Below are positions 1 through 8,698 of a DNA stretch of 64,000 nucleotides, piece by piece; position 1 is the first letter of the stretch, and each line of letters begins with the position of its first letter. Made by a program: the position numbers and the translations under genes. Under the pieces are notes generated by a model, which did not search any database, had not been told where the DNA came from, and saw only the letters and a list, made by a program, of their open reading frames with translations. The DNA is from Tenacibaculum ovolyticum DSM 18103 (GTDB taxonomy: Bacteria > Bacteroidota > Bacteroidia > Flavobacteriales > Flavobacteriaceae), in assembly GCF_000430545.1 (NCBI RefSeq), contig NZ_AUMF01000020.1:28356-92355 (forward strand), given 5' to 3'.

Positions 1-1002
1 AAGTCCGCCAGTAGCTCCTTTTTTTGTCCCCATAGTATATATATTGCCATTATTTAAAGCATCAAACTCCTTATAAAGTTTGTTAGCACTCTTTAATTGC
101 TCTTTAGTTTCGTACAAACCGCAACCAATCCAATAATCGGCGCTTTTTCCTCTATCTAAAACACTCTCGAAACTTAACTGTAAGCTACCAGTTCCTTTTG
201 TTTCTTTCCATAAATAATTAAGGTTAGCATCTTTTAAATAAGTAGCCATAAAACTTTCACCGGCAGGTACATTCCAAATATCTTTAAACATACTACCAGA
301 TATAACAGTAGCAGGTTTTTTTGTCGTGCTTTTAGCTATTTTAGTAGCTTCTATATAGTTTTTTTCAATACTTTTAAAAATGCTATCCGCTTCTTTTTCT
401 TTAGACAGCAGTGCTCCAAAAAACTTAATCCATTCCGCTCTACCTAAAGGCGTTTCTTCTAGCCAATCACCATTAAATATAACAGGAATCGCAGCTTTTT
501 TAATGTTTTCGTATAATTTACTGTTTGGGTGTAATGAAAAACCAATAACTAACTCGGGCTGTAAATCCATTAATATTTCGGTATTTATACTTTGTTCCGA
601 CCCAAGTTCTACTATTTTATTTTCTTCAATTCTTTTTCTGGTTCTTTTAGATGAAATATATTTTGTGTGTGGAAAACCAACTAATTTATCTTCACTATTT
701 AAAAGCTCTAACATTGGTATGTGTGTGGTACTTGTAACAACCAATTCGTTTACAGGAACTTTAATTTCGTTTTTAGCAATGTTCGTTTTATTAGTTAATG
801 TAAATTCAAATTGCTTTTTAGAATTTTGAAATACTTTTTTGATGATTAATTTTTTCCTACCATTTTTAGTAATAATATCAAAACCCTTTGCGTATTTAAT
901 AGGGCTAAGGGTATCAACAATTGTTGTTATATTTTTATTTTCACTGTTTTTACATTGAATTAAAAGCAGAGAACTTATAATAAGTAATATAAAATGTTTC
1001 AT
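1..1002 (-). CDS. BtuF-like periplasmic substrate-binding lipoprotein of a B12/iron ABC transporter (3' end outside window)
   Basis: My translation of the minus strand starts with ATG at 1002 and stays open to the window edge, about 334 residues. It begins with a short lipoprotein signal whose lipobox cysteine is about residue 17. The body shows the pattern of the two-lobed periplasmic binding proteins used for cobalamin and siderophores, with segments like PMLELLNSEDKLVGFP, TEILMDLQPELVIG and a late WIGCG strand. It lies 4 bp downstream of cobC in the cobUTSC operon, so a cobamide substrate is more likely than iron; that is inference. Permease and ATPase genes would be expected to the left, outside the window. 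An open frame at 380-829 on the plus strand is its shadow. Confidence 0.85.
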   Translation of the reverse strand, partial: MKHFILLIISSLLLIQCKNSENKNITTIVDTLSPIKYAKGFDIITKNGRKKLIIKKVFQNSKKQFEFTLTNKTNIAKNEIKVPVNELVVTSTTHIPMLELLNSEDKLVGFPHTKYISSKRTRKRIEENKIVELGSEQSINTEILMDLQPELVIGFSLHPNSKLYENIKKAAIPVIFNGDWLEETPLGRAEWIKFFGALLSKEKEADSIFKSIEKNYIEATKIAKSTTKKPATVISGSMFKDIWNVPAGESFMATYLKDANLNYLWKETKGTGSLQLSFESVLDRGKSADYWIGCGLYETKEQLKSANKLYKEFDALNNGNIYTMGTKKGATGGL

Positions 1003-1006
1003 TTTG

Positions 1007-1534
1007 TTATAGTGTAAATTTTATGATAGCCCCGTAATTTAGTTTTAAATCGAAAGATTTATCTAAAGGTGTTTTGTTTATGTATGCCCACAAACTTCTA
1101 ATAACACCAGCGTGGGTAACAATAACAGCTCGCTCTTTTTTTAGGGTTTTAAGCTCGTTTAAAAACTGAACAGTTCTGGTATGTAAATGGATATAAGACT
1201 CACCATTAGTAACGGTAACGTTTACAAAATTATTCATCCAAACATCCAATTCTGGTTTGTTAATATCGTCCCATTTTTGCAGCTCCCAATCACCAAAATC
1301 GAGTTCTTTTAAACGATCATCAAGAATAATAGTGTCAGAAAGTTTTTCAGCTAAGAGTTTACAGCGCTGTAACGGACTTGAATAATAAGCGGTGTTAATA
1401 TCATTAACTTTAATCGCTTTTAATATCGGTTTAATTTCTTCTGCAAAAGTATCAACAACACCAAGATCGGCTTGTCCGTAGCAAATACCTTTTTCAATAT
1501 TCGGAGTTGTATGTCTAACTAAAATAATTTCCAT
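1007..1534 (-). CDS. cobC: Histidine phosphatase family protein, probable alpha-ribazole-5'-phosphate phosphatase
   Basis: The 175-residue protein starts with the histidine-phosphatase motif LVRHTTP (phosphorylated His at residue 8) and carries the second catalytic histidine in VTHAGVIRSLW. The CobC-type signature IEKGICYGQADL follows the RHT motif. CobC removes the phosphate from alpha-ribazole-5'-phosphate or from the cobalamin phosphate during nucleotide loop assembly. The start codon overlaps the end of cobS by 16 bp, so the genes are translationally coupled. The position in a cobU-cobT-cobS string makes the CobC role much more likely than a generic phosphoglycerate mutase. Confidence 0.88.
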   Translation of the reverse strand: MEIILVRHTTPNIEKGICYGQADLGVVDTFAEEIKPILKAIKVNDINTAYYSSPLQRCKLLAEKLSDTIILDDRLKELDFGDWELQKWDDINKPELDVWMNNFVNVTVTNGESYIHLHTRTVQFLNELKTLKKERAVIVTHAGVIRSLWAYINKTPLDKSFDLKLNYGAIIKFTL

Positions 1535-2286
1535 AAGGCAAGTATTGATAAATAAAATACTACTTCACTAACTTGTTGTAATGCACCAGCGCAATCTCCT
1601 GTTTGCCCGCCAATCCATTTTTTGAATAGGCGCGACATATATAAGTAAGTTAAAAACAACGGAATTAAAACTAAGAATATTCTAATATCTTTAAAAAACA
1701 ATAAAGGTAACATTCCGAAAAATCCCGAAATAATAAGTGCTTTTGTACTCATTTTTTTAGTTGTAGGCTTCACTTTAGCAGTATCAACATCTCTTACATA
1801 TTCGTGTGTGTATAATAAAATGGTAGCGACAAATCGACTAATTGCATGTCCTGATATAAGTACTAAAGGAATATTTTTTAACACATTGTTTAATTCATGT
1901 AGGCTTAAAAACTTTATCGCTAACATTGAAATGATTCCCACAACACCATAGGTTCCTAATCGAGAATCTTTCATAATGATTAGAATCTTTTCTTTAGTCC
2001 AACCACCACCAAAGCCATCACACACATCAGCAAAACCATCTTCATGAAAGGCACCCGTTGTCCATACCGAAGCAACAATACTAAGTACAATGGCAATACT
2101 GGGATTAAAAAGGAAAGAAGCACCAGTATAAACAATTGCTGATATTGTACCAACAAGTATACCTACTAACGAGAAATAACGGCTACTTTTATTTAAAATT
2201 TCAGGAGAATGATTTACCCATTTTGGACAAGGTATTCTCGTAAAAAACAAAACAGCTGTTAAAAAATAATGAATTTGGTTTTTCAT
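1519..2286 (-). CDS. cobS: Adenosylcobinamide-GDP ribazoletransferase (cobalamin synthase)
   Basis: A 255-residue polytopic inner-membrane protein. It contains the CobS signature in which acidic residues bind metal (HEDGFADVCDGFGGGWTK, about residues 81-98, then MKDSRLGTYG) and several hydrophobic spans in the C-terminal half. CobS joins adenosylcobinamide-GDP with alpha-ribazole (phosphate) to complete cobalamin. Length is normal for the family. It sits 3 bp after cobT and overlaps cobC, so it is part of one minus-strand operon. Confidence 0.95.
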   Translation of the reverse strand: MKNQIHYFLTAVLFFTRIPCPKWVNHSPEILNKSSRYFSLVGILVGTISAIVYTGASFLFNPSIAIVLSIVASVWTTGAFHEDGFADVCDGFGGGWTKEKILIIMKDSRLGTYGVVGIISMLAIKFLSLHELNNVLKNIPLVLISGHAISRFVATILLYTHEYVRDVDTAKVKPTTKKMSTKALIISGFFGMLPLLFFKDIRIFLVLIPLFLTYLYMSRLFKKWIGGQTGDCAGALQQVSEVVFYLSILALWKLF

Positions 2287-2289
2287 AAA

Positions 2290-3330
2290 TTAAGCTTCAG
2301 ATACGTTTGCGCTTTTAAAAGTAGCCATTTCGTTTAAAAAACTAACGGCAGCTTTTACAATAGGAAAAGCAATGGCACTACCAGTACCTTCACCTAATCG
2401 TAAACCTATATTTAGTAATGGTTTTGCATTTAAAAAAGACAACATTTGTTCATGGCCTTGCTCACCAGAAGTATGGCAGAATAAGCAATAATCTACAATG
2501 TTTTTATTAATGGCTTGGGCAGCTAATAAAGCGGCAGTAACAATAAAACCATCAATTAAAATGGTCATTTTTAAAGATGCAGCTTCTAACATGGCTCCGC
2601 ACATCATCACAATTTCAAAACCACCAAAAGCAGCTAAAGCATCCATCGAATTTTGAATGTTTTTTTCATGTAAATCTAGTACACCTCTAAGAATTTGTCC
2701 TTTCTTAGTAACACCATCATCATTTAAGCCTGTTCCTTTACCAACACAATCTTCAATTGGCGTATTGGTAAAATAACTCATTAATAAAGCAGCAGATGAA
2801 GTGTTACCGATTCCCATTTCGCCAAAACCGATGGTATTTGTACCTTCTTTAAATAATTTAGTAACTATTTGTTTTCCTTTATTTAAAGCTAACAAACAAT
2901 CATTTGTTGTCATGGCCTGTGTAATACTATAGTCTTTTGTGCCTTTTGCTATTTTTGCATGTATTAGATTTTCATTTTCTTCAAAGTTGGCGTTAACGCC
3001 TGCATCTACAATTGTTAAGTCAATATTATTTTGATTACAAAACACGTTAATAGCAGCTCCGTTATTCAAAAAATTTAACACCATTTGTTGGGTTACCTCT
3101 TGTGGATAAGGACTAACTGGTTTTGATTTTACAATACCGTGATCGCCAGCAAAAACAACAATACTAGGTTTTGATAAAGCAGGAGAGAGGGTATTTTGAA
3201 TTTGCCCAATTTGTAACGCAATCGTTTCTAAAACACCTAAAGCTCCCAAAGGTTTTGTTTTAAAATCAATCTTATCTTTTAGCGCTTCTTTTAGCGTAGT
3301 TGAAATTGGTGTTATATTAGTAGGATACAT
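2290..3330 (-). CDS. cobT: Nicotinate-nucleotide-dimethylbenzimidazole phosphoribosyltransferase
   Basis: A 346-residue protein, full length for CobT. Seen motifs are FAGDHGIVKSKPVSPYPQEVT near residue 61 (partly quoted), GEMGIGNTSSAALL in the middle, and the C-terminal RLGEGTGSAIAFP containing the catalytic glutamate. CobT activates the lower-ligand base to an alpha-riboside phosphate. Which base is used cannot be read from the sequence. It is in a tight operon, 4 bp after cobU and 3 bp before cobS. Confidence 0.95.
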   Translation of the reverse strand: MYPTNITPISTTLKEALKDKIDFKTKPLGALGVLETIALQIGQIQNTLSPALSKPSIVVFAGDHGIVKSKPVSPYPQEVTQQMVLNFLNNGAAINVFCNQNNIDLTIVDAGVNANFEENENLIHAKIAKGTKDYSITQAMTTNDCLLALNKGKQIVTKLFKEGTNTIGFGEMGIGNTSSAALLMSYFTNTPIEDCVGKGTGLNDDGVTKKGQILRGVLDLHEKNIQNSMDALAAFGGFEIVMMCGAMLEAASLKMTILIDGFIVTAALLAAQAINKNIVDYCLFCHTSGEQGHEQMLSFLNAKPLLNIGLRLGEGTGSAIAFPIVKAAVSFLNEMATFKSANVSEA

Positions 3331-3334
3331 GTTT

Positions 3335-3838
3335 TTATTTTAAAGTTAATGGTAATCCAGATACCATAAAAGTAGCTTTATCAGCTTTTTTTGCAATGTA
3401 TTGATTTACCCAACCTTGTAGTTCAGTAAATTTTCGGCCAATTTTAGTATCGGCATGCAAACCCATTCCTATTTCATTAGAAATAATAATAATAGTGGCA
3501 TCTATTTCAATCAATTTATCTATTTCTTGGGTAGCTAAACGTAAACTTTCTTCTACATTATTTTTAGTGTCTACATAAAAATTTGTTAGCCATAAAGTAA
3601 CACAATCAACAACTACTGTGGTGTTTTTAGGAATTACAGTGCTTATATTTTTTTCTTCCTCAATAGTTGTCCAACGTTCATCTCTATCAGAAAGATGTCT
3701 ATCCACTCGTTTTTTAAAATCAGCATCCCAAATTCTTGAAGTTGCTAAATAATAAGGAGTATTAGATAGTGATTCCGCCAATTGTTGAGCGTAACCACTC
3801 TTTCCAGAGCGTTCTCCGCCAGTAATATAATATATCAT
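3335..3838 (-). CDS. cobU: Bifunctional adenosylcobinamide kinase / adenosylcobinamide-phosphate guanylyltransferase
   Basis: A 167-residue protein with an N-terminal P-loop ITGGERSGKSGYAQ and the downstream RVDRHLSDRDERW motif containing the histidine that is guanylylated in CobU. It performs the kinase and GMP-transfer steps on cobinamide. It is the first gene of the minus-strand cobU-cobT-cobS-cobC-btuF operon. The 100-bp divergent region to the gene at 3939 shows no riboswitch, so this operon seems not to be controlled by the B12 riboswitch found near 5.0 kb. Confidence 0.95.
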   Translation of the reverse strand: MIYYITGGERSGKSGYAQQLAESLSNTPYYLATSRIWDADFKKRVDRHLSDRDERWTTIEEEKNISTVIPKNTTVVVDCVTLWLTNFYVDTKNNVEESLRLATQEIDKLIEIDATIIIISNEIGMGLHADTKIGRKFTELQGWVNQYIAKKADKATFMVSGLPLTLK

Positions 3839-3938
3839 GTATAAAGAAATAAATTGAAAGCAAAGATTGTAAAGATTTTTTAGAAAAAGAGAATAATACT
3901 AGAGAACTATGTAATTTAGCCGCTTAAAATCTATTTTT

Positions 3939-4877
3939 ATGAAAGTTTCTTCATTTATGCCAGCTGTAACCCAAATGATTTATGATATGGGGTTACAAGA
4001 ATATCTAGAAGGTATTACTTTTGAATGTCCTGCAATTGCGCTTAAAGAAAAACAAGTTGCCGTGCGTTACAAATTAGAAGGACAAACTTTAACGAGTGAA
4101 GAAATAAATACTATTTTTTCTAAAACTAAAGCAGAAGGCGGTACATTATATTATGTAGATGAGTCTGTTTTAGAAAGTATAGCACCAGATATTATTTTTA
4201 CACAAGATGTATGTGATGTTTGCCAAATAGATACAGAATCGGTTGCAAAATCTGCCTATAAATTAAACAAAGTTCCTGAGTTAATATCAATAACACCAAA
4301 TTCTTTAGAAGATGTTTTTGACAATGCTTTAACTATTGCAAAAGCGATGGGTAAAGAAACGGTAGGTATTAATTATGTAAATAAACTTAAAGAACGTATT
4401 TATACTATTGTAGATACACAAAGAGCTAAGAGACTACAATCTAAAAGTGTGATGTTATTAGAATGGATAGATCCGCTATTTAACTGTGGACATTGGATTC
4501 CTCATCAAATAGGCTATGCAGGAGGTATTGATTTATTAGCGCATCCATCAGGAGATAGTATTGTTATTTCTTGGGATAAAATTGTAAAATATGATCCTGA
4601 AATTTTAATTATAGCGCCATGTGGTTATGGTATTGAAAGAACTATGGAAGATATGCATTTTTTAGAAGAAAAACCAGAATGGAGTTCTTTACGTGCTGTA
4701 AAAAACAAACAAGTTTTTATTGCTGATTTTGCCATGTTTACACAATCGTCTGCAAGTACTTTAGTTGACGGAATAGCGTGTTTAACTGCAATGATTCACC
4801 CGAATTGTTTTTCGGTATCAGAAGAGATTACTACTAAGTTTTCTAACTATAATGATTTATTGATGCTAGATTCTTAA
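3939..4877 (+). CDS. BtuF-like cobalamin-binding protein lacking a signal peptide
   Basis: A 312-residue protein of the class III periplasmic-binding-protein fold, with family patterns such as MKVSSFMPAVTQMIYDMGL at the start, LESIAPDIIFTQDVCDVC, and LLEWIDPLFNCGHWIPHQI. The first residues already belong to the first beta strand, and there is no hydrophobic N-terminal segment or lipobox, so a cytoplasmic location is implied. The start is ATG at 3939, and I see no in-frame upstream start that would add a signal sequence. It is divergent from cobU and precedes the cobalamin riboswitch. The function of signal-less BtuF homologues is not settled; intracellular cobamide binding or delivery is a guess. 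Confidence 0.85.
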   Translation: MKVSSFMPAVTQMIYDMGLQEYLEGITFECPAIALKEKQVAVRYKLEGQTLTSEEINTIFSKTKAEGGTLYYVDESVLESIAPDIIFTQDVCDVCQIDTESVAKSAYKLNKVPELISITPNSLEDVFDNALTIAKAMGKETVGINYVNKLKERIYTIVDTQRAKRLQSKSVMLLEWIDPLFNCGHWIPHQIGYAGGIDLLAHPSGDSIVISWDKIVKYDPEILIIAPCGYGIERTMEDMHFLEEKPEWSSLRAVKNKQVFIADFAMFTQSSASTLVDGIACLTAMIHPNCFSVSEEITTKFSNYNDLLMLDS

Positions 4878-4887
4878 TAAAATAGCA

Positions 4888-4895
4888 TAAGTTTG
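4888..4895 (+). promoter_or_regulatory. Candidate -7 element upstream of the cobalamin riboswitch
   Basis: TAAGTTTG matches the Bacteroidota -7 consensus TAnnTTTG and lies just before the riboswitch, so the leader could be transcribed independently of the gene at 3939. The nearest upstream TTG is 25 bp away, longer than the usual 17-23 bp, which weakens the call. Confidence 0.35.
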
Positions 4896-4909
4896 CAAAA
4901 AATTTGGGT

Positions 4910-5100
4910 TTTGATGTTTAAAATAGCATCAAATTAAAAGGGAATTTGGTTAAATACCAAAGCTGTTCCCGCAACTGTAAGCTACTAAGCTTGTAATTAT
5001 TCTTTAAGTCACTGTTTATTTATAAATGGGAAGACCAATTACAAGACGCAAGCCAGGAGACCTGCCTAAATATTAAATAATTCAAACTTTCGGGATAAGG
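4910..5100 (+). ncRNA. Cobalamin (B12) riboswitch
   Basis: The leader contains the conserved cobalamin riboswitch core. The left part has AAAAGGGAA, a P-stem, then GCTGTTCCCGCAACTGTAA, ending about 4980. The B12 box GCCAGGAGACCTGCC is at about 5052-5066. The variable middle holds a helix TGTAATTATTC/AATTACA. The element ends about 15 bp before the btuB start codon at 5114, so it most likely controls translation initiation or termination of btuB-btuG when adenosylcobalamin or another cobamide is abundant. The exact ends are estimates. Confidence 0.95.
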
Positions 5101-5113
5101 GTTTTAATATATT

Positions 5114-6985
5114 ATGAAGAAATACACACTTTTTACAATATTTTTTACTGTTACTCTTTTTTCTTTCGCTCAAGAGAAGTCTAAAATGAGTGTTTTAGAA
5201 GAAGTTATTGTTTTAGCTGATAAAAAGTTGGTAAAGAATTCTAACGGTTACAAAATACATAGGTTAAGTGATTCTGTAATAACAAGAAACATAAAATCGT
5301 TTAGTTCTTTATTACGATTTAATTCACCAATATATCTTAGAGAATACGGAGCTGGAGGAACGAGTACTGCAAGTTTTAGAGGAACAAGCGCTTCAAATAC
5401 GGCGGTTATTTGGAACGGAATTAATATAAATTCGGTAAACAACGGTCAAACAGGGTTTAATTCTTTAACAGTTAATCTAGTTGATGCTATAAATGTTAGA
5501 AGTGGTGGTGGTAGTATAGAGTACGGTTCTGGAGCAATAGGAGGTACGGTACATTTAAATGATTATTTAAATTTTAAATCTAAAGAAACTATAAGACACC
5601 AAGTTGTAGCAAACGCTGGTAGTTTTAGTACATACAATAGTTTGTATAAGTTTAACCTATCTAACGAAAAGCTATCTTTAAAATTTGGAATTTCTTATAA
5701 TGAATCAGAAAATGATTATAAATTATTAGACACAAAATTTAAAAATGCAAATGGAGCTTATGATAATTTAAGTTTAAATGTTGGTTTTGCTTATAAGTTT
5801 TCAAATAAATCACAACTAAAATTTTATAGTACTAATTATTCAGGAAAACGTTTGTTATCAGGTGAATTGCCAAATCCGAGGTCAGCAAATGATAAGTACA
5901 AAGATTTTAATAATAGAAATTTAGTTATATATAATTATAAAAAAGAAATTTTTAATCATGAATTAAAATTAGCTTTTTTAACACAGGAATACCAGTATTT
6001 TGATAATAAAAACGTAGAAGATTATAGTTTTGGAAAATCGAAACGTTATTTAATTAATTATGCATTAGGTTATAAAATACCTTCTATAAAAGCTAAAGTA
6101 ACATCGTATTCTGAATATGAAACAATATTTGGTAAAACAGATATGATACAAGAGAAAAATAGAAAACAGTTTTCTCAATCGATAATATATCATCAGAATA
6201 TTTATAATAAAGTTTTTTTTGATGCAAAAATCAGAAAAGATTTTAATTCAGATTATAATGTTCCGTATAGTTTTGCTTTTGGACTTAAAGCGAACACGTT
6301 TAAGAACTTTAATCTAAGGTTAAATAGTTCTAAAAATTATAGAGTACCTACTTACAATGATTTATACTGGCCTGGACAAGGAAATTTAAACCTTGTAGCT
6401 GAAACAGCTATGCAAGGAGAGCTAGGTATTGGTTTTAAAAACAGTAAAATAAAAGCCGATTTAGGTGTGTTTTATATTTCAGCGAAAAATAAAATAGTTT
6501 GGACACCAAATGGAAATCCTGATAAACCAGGGGTTTGGTCTCCAATAAACTTATCTAATGTAAATAACAAAGGAGTAGAGTTTGTTTTTTCTTACAGCAA
6601 TAATTTTGATGAAAATTTTATCGATTTTAATTTTAATTATAGTTATACAGAAGCTAAAAATAAAAGAACAAACACTTTTTTGACTTTTGTACCTAAGCAC
6701 CTTTTAAACGGAAATTTAAGTTATTCATATAAAAGGTTTGGTTTGTTTTTTCAGCAAGTATTTACAGGAATGACATATACAACAGAAAGTAATTCTAAAG
6801 ATTTTGTAATACCTCATTTTTTCGTTTCTAATATAGGTGGGGATTTTAAAATTTTAAAACAACATCAAAAACAGTTATCAATTGGTTTTAAGGTAAATAA
6901 TGTGTTTAATAAATTATATATAACACAACCAAGAAGACCAATGCCAAATAGAAATTTTAATATTAACATAAACTATAAATTTTAA
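5114..6985 (+). CDS. btuB: TonB-dependent outer-membrane receptor for cobamides (BtuB-like)
   Basis: A 623-residue protein with a signal peptide (cleavage near residue 20, FSFAQ), a TonB-box-like EEVIVLA, a plug domain (about 40-150, with IWNGININ and a GSGAIGGTVHLND end) and a 22-strand-type barrel ending in an aromatic residue (INYKF). It is preceded directly by the cobalamin riboswitch and followed 4 bp later by a BtuG-like lipoprotein, which supports cobamide specificity. It imports substrate across the outer membrane with energy from TonB-ExbBD, encoded elsewhere. Confidence 0.93.
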   Translation: MKKYTLFTIFFTVTLFSFAQEKSKMSVLEEVIVLADKKLVKNSNGYKIHRLSDSVITRNIKSFSSLLRFNSPIYLREYGAGGTSTASFRGTSASNTAVIWNGININSVNNGQTGFNSLTVNLVDAINVRSGGGSIEYGSGAIGGTVHLNDYLNFKSKETIRHQVVANAGSFSTYNSLYKFNLSNEKLSLKFGISYNESENDYKLLDTKFKNANGAYDNLSLNVGFAYKFSNKSQLKFYSTNYSGKRLLSGELPNPRSANDKYKDFNNRNLVIYNYKKEIFNHELKLAFLTQEYQYFDNKNVEDYSFGKSKRYLINYALGYKIPSIKAKVTSYSEYETIFGKTDMIQEKNRKQFSQSIIYHQNIYNKVFFDAKIRKDFNSDYNVPYSFAFGLKANTFKNFNLRLNSSKNYRVPTYNDLYWPGQGNLNLVAETAMQGELGIGFKNSKIKADLGVFYISAKNKIVWTPNGNPDKPGVWSPINLSNVNNKGVEFVFSYSNNFDENFIDFNFNYSYTEAKNKRTNTFLTFVPKHLLNGNLSYSYKRFGLFFQQVFTGMTYTTESNSKDFVIPHFFVSNIGGDFKILKQHQKQLSIGFKVNNVFNKLYITQPRRPMPNRNFNININYKF

Positions 6986-6989
6986 AACA

Positions 6990-8045
6990 ATGAAAATTAA
7001 TAAATTATTTACGCTTATACTAGTATTAGGGGCTATTATATTTACTTCTTGTAGCGATGATAATACACCAGATTTACCAAAAGGAGATTACGACAAAGGT
7101 ATCTTAATAAGTGGTGAAGGTAGTGGAAGTACTGGTTCAATTTCTTATGTATCTAATGATCTTACTACTAACGAAAATTTAATATACAAAAAAGTTAATA
7201 ATAGTGAGTTAGGAACATTTTTACAGTCAATTGCTTTTGATGATGATAGTGCTTATATTATTGTAGATAATCAAAATACAATTACAGCAGTTGATAGGTA
7301 TTCTTTTACAAAAAAGGGAGAGATAACTACTAACTTAGAAACTCCTAGATATATGGTTGTTTCTAACGGTAAAGGTTATGTAACAAACTGGGGAACAACA
7401 GAAGGTTTTGTAGCTGTTTTTGATATGAATAGTTATAATTTCATAAAAAAAATAACTATTTCTACAGGACCAGAGAGAATTTTAGAAAAAAACGGAAAAT
7501 TATATGTTTCTCATAAAGGAGGTAATGGAAGTAACAATGTTATTTCTGTAATAGATATTTCAACAGATGATGTACAAGAGATTATCGTTAATGATAAACC
7601 AGATGAAATGTTTTTTAACAATTCAGGAAATTTAGTTGTTTTATCTGAAGGTAAAGCTGCTTGGACAAATGATGAAACTCTTGCTGCTATTTCTAAAATT
7701 GATTTAAATGATAATTCGGTAACTAAAATGGAGTTTAAAGACGGAGAACATCCATCTTTAATGGTATTTGATAATAATGTAATTTATTATAATTTAAGTA
7801 ATAAGGTTTATAAAATGAATACATCAGAGACTAGTTTATCTACTGCAGAATTTTTAACAATTGAGTTATTTACAACTGGATATTCTGAATTTTATGGAAT
7901 GGAAGTTAAAGAGAATAAGCTTTATGCTTTAAGTACTCGATTTTCTGACTTAAGTGAATTAAGAGTATTTAATTTAATAGATAATAGTAAAATTAAAACA
8001 ATAGAGGCGCCTATCGGGGCATCAAAAATTTACTTTAATAATTAA
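6990..8045 (+). CDS. BtuG-like surface lipoprotein, beta-propeller (YncE/DUF5074 type)
   Basis: A 351-residue lipoprotein (cysteine about residue 21, in FTSC) whose first mature residues CSDDNTPD resemble the flavobacterial surface-export signal of lipoproteins. The rest is a series of about 40-residue beta-propeller blades with patterns such as YVTNWG, VAVFDMNSYNFIKKI and VISVIDIST. In Bacteroides, BtuG is a cobalamin-binding propeller lipoprotein that caps BtuB; the same gene order directly after a riboswitch-controlled btuB supports the analogy. I infer the function from context; sequence identity to characterised BtuG was not computed. Confidence 0.8.
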   Translation: MKINKLFTLILVLGAIIFTSCSDDNTPDLPKGDYDKGILISGEGSGSTGSISYVSNDLTTNENLIYKKVNNSELGTFLQSIAFDDDSAYIIVDNQNTITAVDRYSFTKKGEITTNLETPRYMVVSNGKGYVTNWGTTEGFVAVFDMNSYNFIKKITISTGPERILEKNGKLYVSHKGGNGSNNVISVIDISTDDVQEIIVNDKPDEMFFNNSGNLVVLSEGKAAWTNDETLAAISKIDLNDNSVTKMEFKDGEHPSLMVFDNNVIYYNLSNKVYKMNTSETSLSTAEFLTIELFTTGYSEFYGMEVKENKLYALSTRFSDLSELRVFNLIDNSKIKTIEAPIGASKIYFNN

Positions 8046-8102
8046 AAGAATAATAATTCCCCCCTCTTTATAAACTTTCAATAATATTAAGTTTATGAAA
8101 AT

Positions 8103-8130
8103 AAGCCCACTTACATTTTTAAGTGGGTTT
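8103..8130. terminator. Bidirectional intrinsic terminator between btuG-like and DCC genes
   Basis: An inverted repeat AAGCCCACTT ... AAGTGGGTTT with A/T tracts on both sides lies between convergent genes. A second hairpin, ATAAACTT/AAGTTTAT, precedes it at 8070-8096. Confidence 0.8.
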
Positions 8131-8135
8131 ATTGT

Positions 8136-8549
8136 TTATAAAAATTTCTTTTTAATTTCTTTTGAAGGAATTATACAATTCTCTTTTTTGCCAAACCATT
8201 TATATCTGTTTTTAGCAATAAAATCATAACTATAATTTCTAATAGCTTCAGGTATTAATTCAAGAATAGTTGTTAAGCTCCAAATACCACCAAAACCGAT
8301 CATAATTTTTAAAGCTGCTGTTGATTTTATATAATAAGCAATATTAGGTTCATACAAAATAATGGAATCTATTTTTGTAATATCAATACCTAAATGATTT
8401 ATAATTTCTTTTCCAATATCTGACTGTAACGAAGTAAAAACGTACTGGTTTTTAGTATCATATTTAATAACTTTTAAAACGGCATCATTGCAAAAATTAC
8501 ATACTCCATCAAACAAAATTATTTTTTTATTAGTTGGTAAATTAACCAT
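8136..8549 (-). CDS. DCC family (DUF393) thiol-disulfide oxidoreductase-like protein
   Basis: A 137-residue protein with the family signature ILFDGVCNFCND near the N-terminus, where DGVC plus the second cysteine form the presumed redox motif, and the later ALKIMIGFGGIWSL segment. No signal peptide. The biochemical substrate of this family is unknown. It is convergent with the B12 locus and divergent from the ABC operon that starts at 8699. Confidence 0.88.
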   Translation of the reverse strand: MVNLPTNKKIILFDGVCNFCNDAVLKVIKYDTKNQYVFTSLQSDIGKEIINHLGIDITKIDSIILYEPNIAYYIKSTAALKIMIGFGGIWSLTTILELIPEAIRNYSYDFIAKNRYKWFGKKENCIIPSKEIKKKFL

Positions 8550-8656
8550 TGTATATACTTATTATTAAAAAAGCAAAAATATTTTGTAACATAAATCAAA
8601 ATTAAACGTCTTGTAGGAAAGTAAATAATGATTTAACATATAATTGGTAACAAAAT

Positions 8657-8664
8657 TATGTTTG
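8657..8664 (+). promoter_or_regulatory. Candidate -7 promoter element of the ABC export operon
   Basis: TATGTTTG fits TAnnTTTG exactly and lies 35 bp before the start of the ATPase gene. No clear TTG -33 element at the expected distance. Confidence 0.5.
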
Positions 8665-8698
8665 AGTATTTATTTTAGTATAAAATTAACTAACTGCG

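Noticed and set aside
380..829. 149-residue open frame on the plus strand
   Set aside because: It is antisense to the clearly coding BtuF-like lipoprotein and looks like no protein family.
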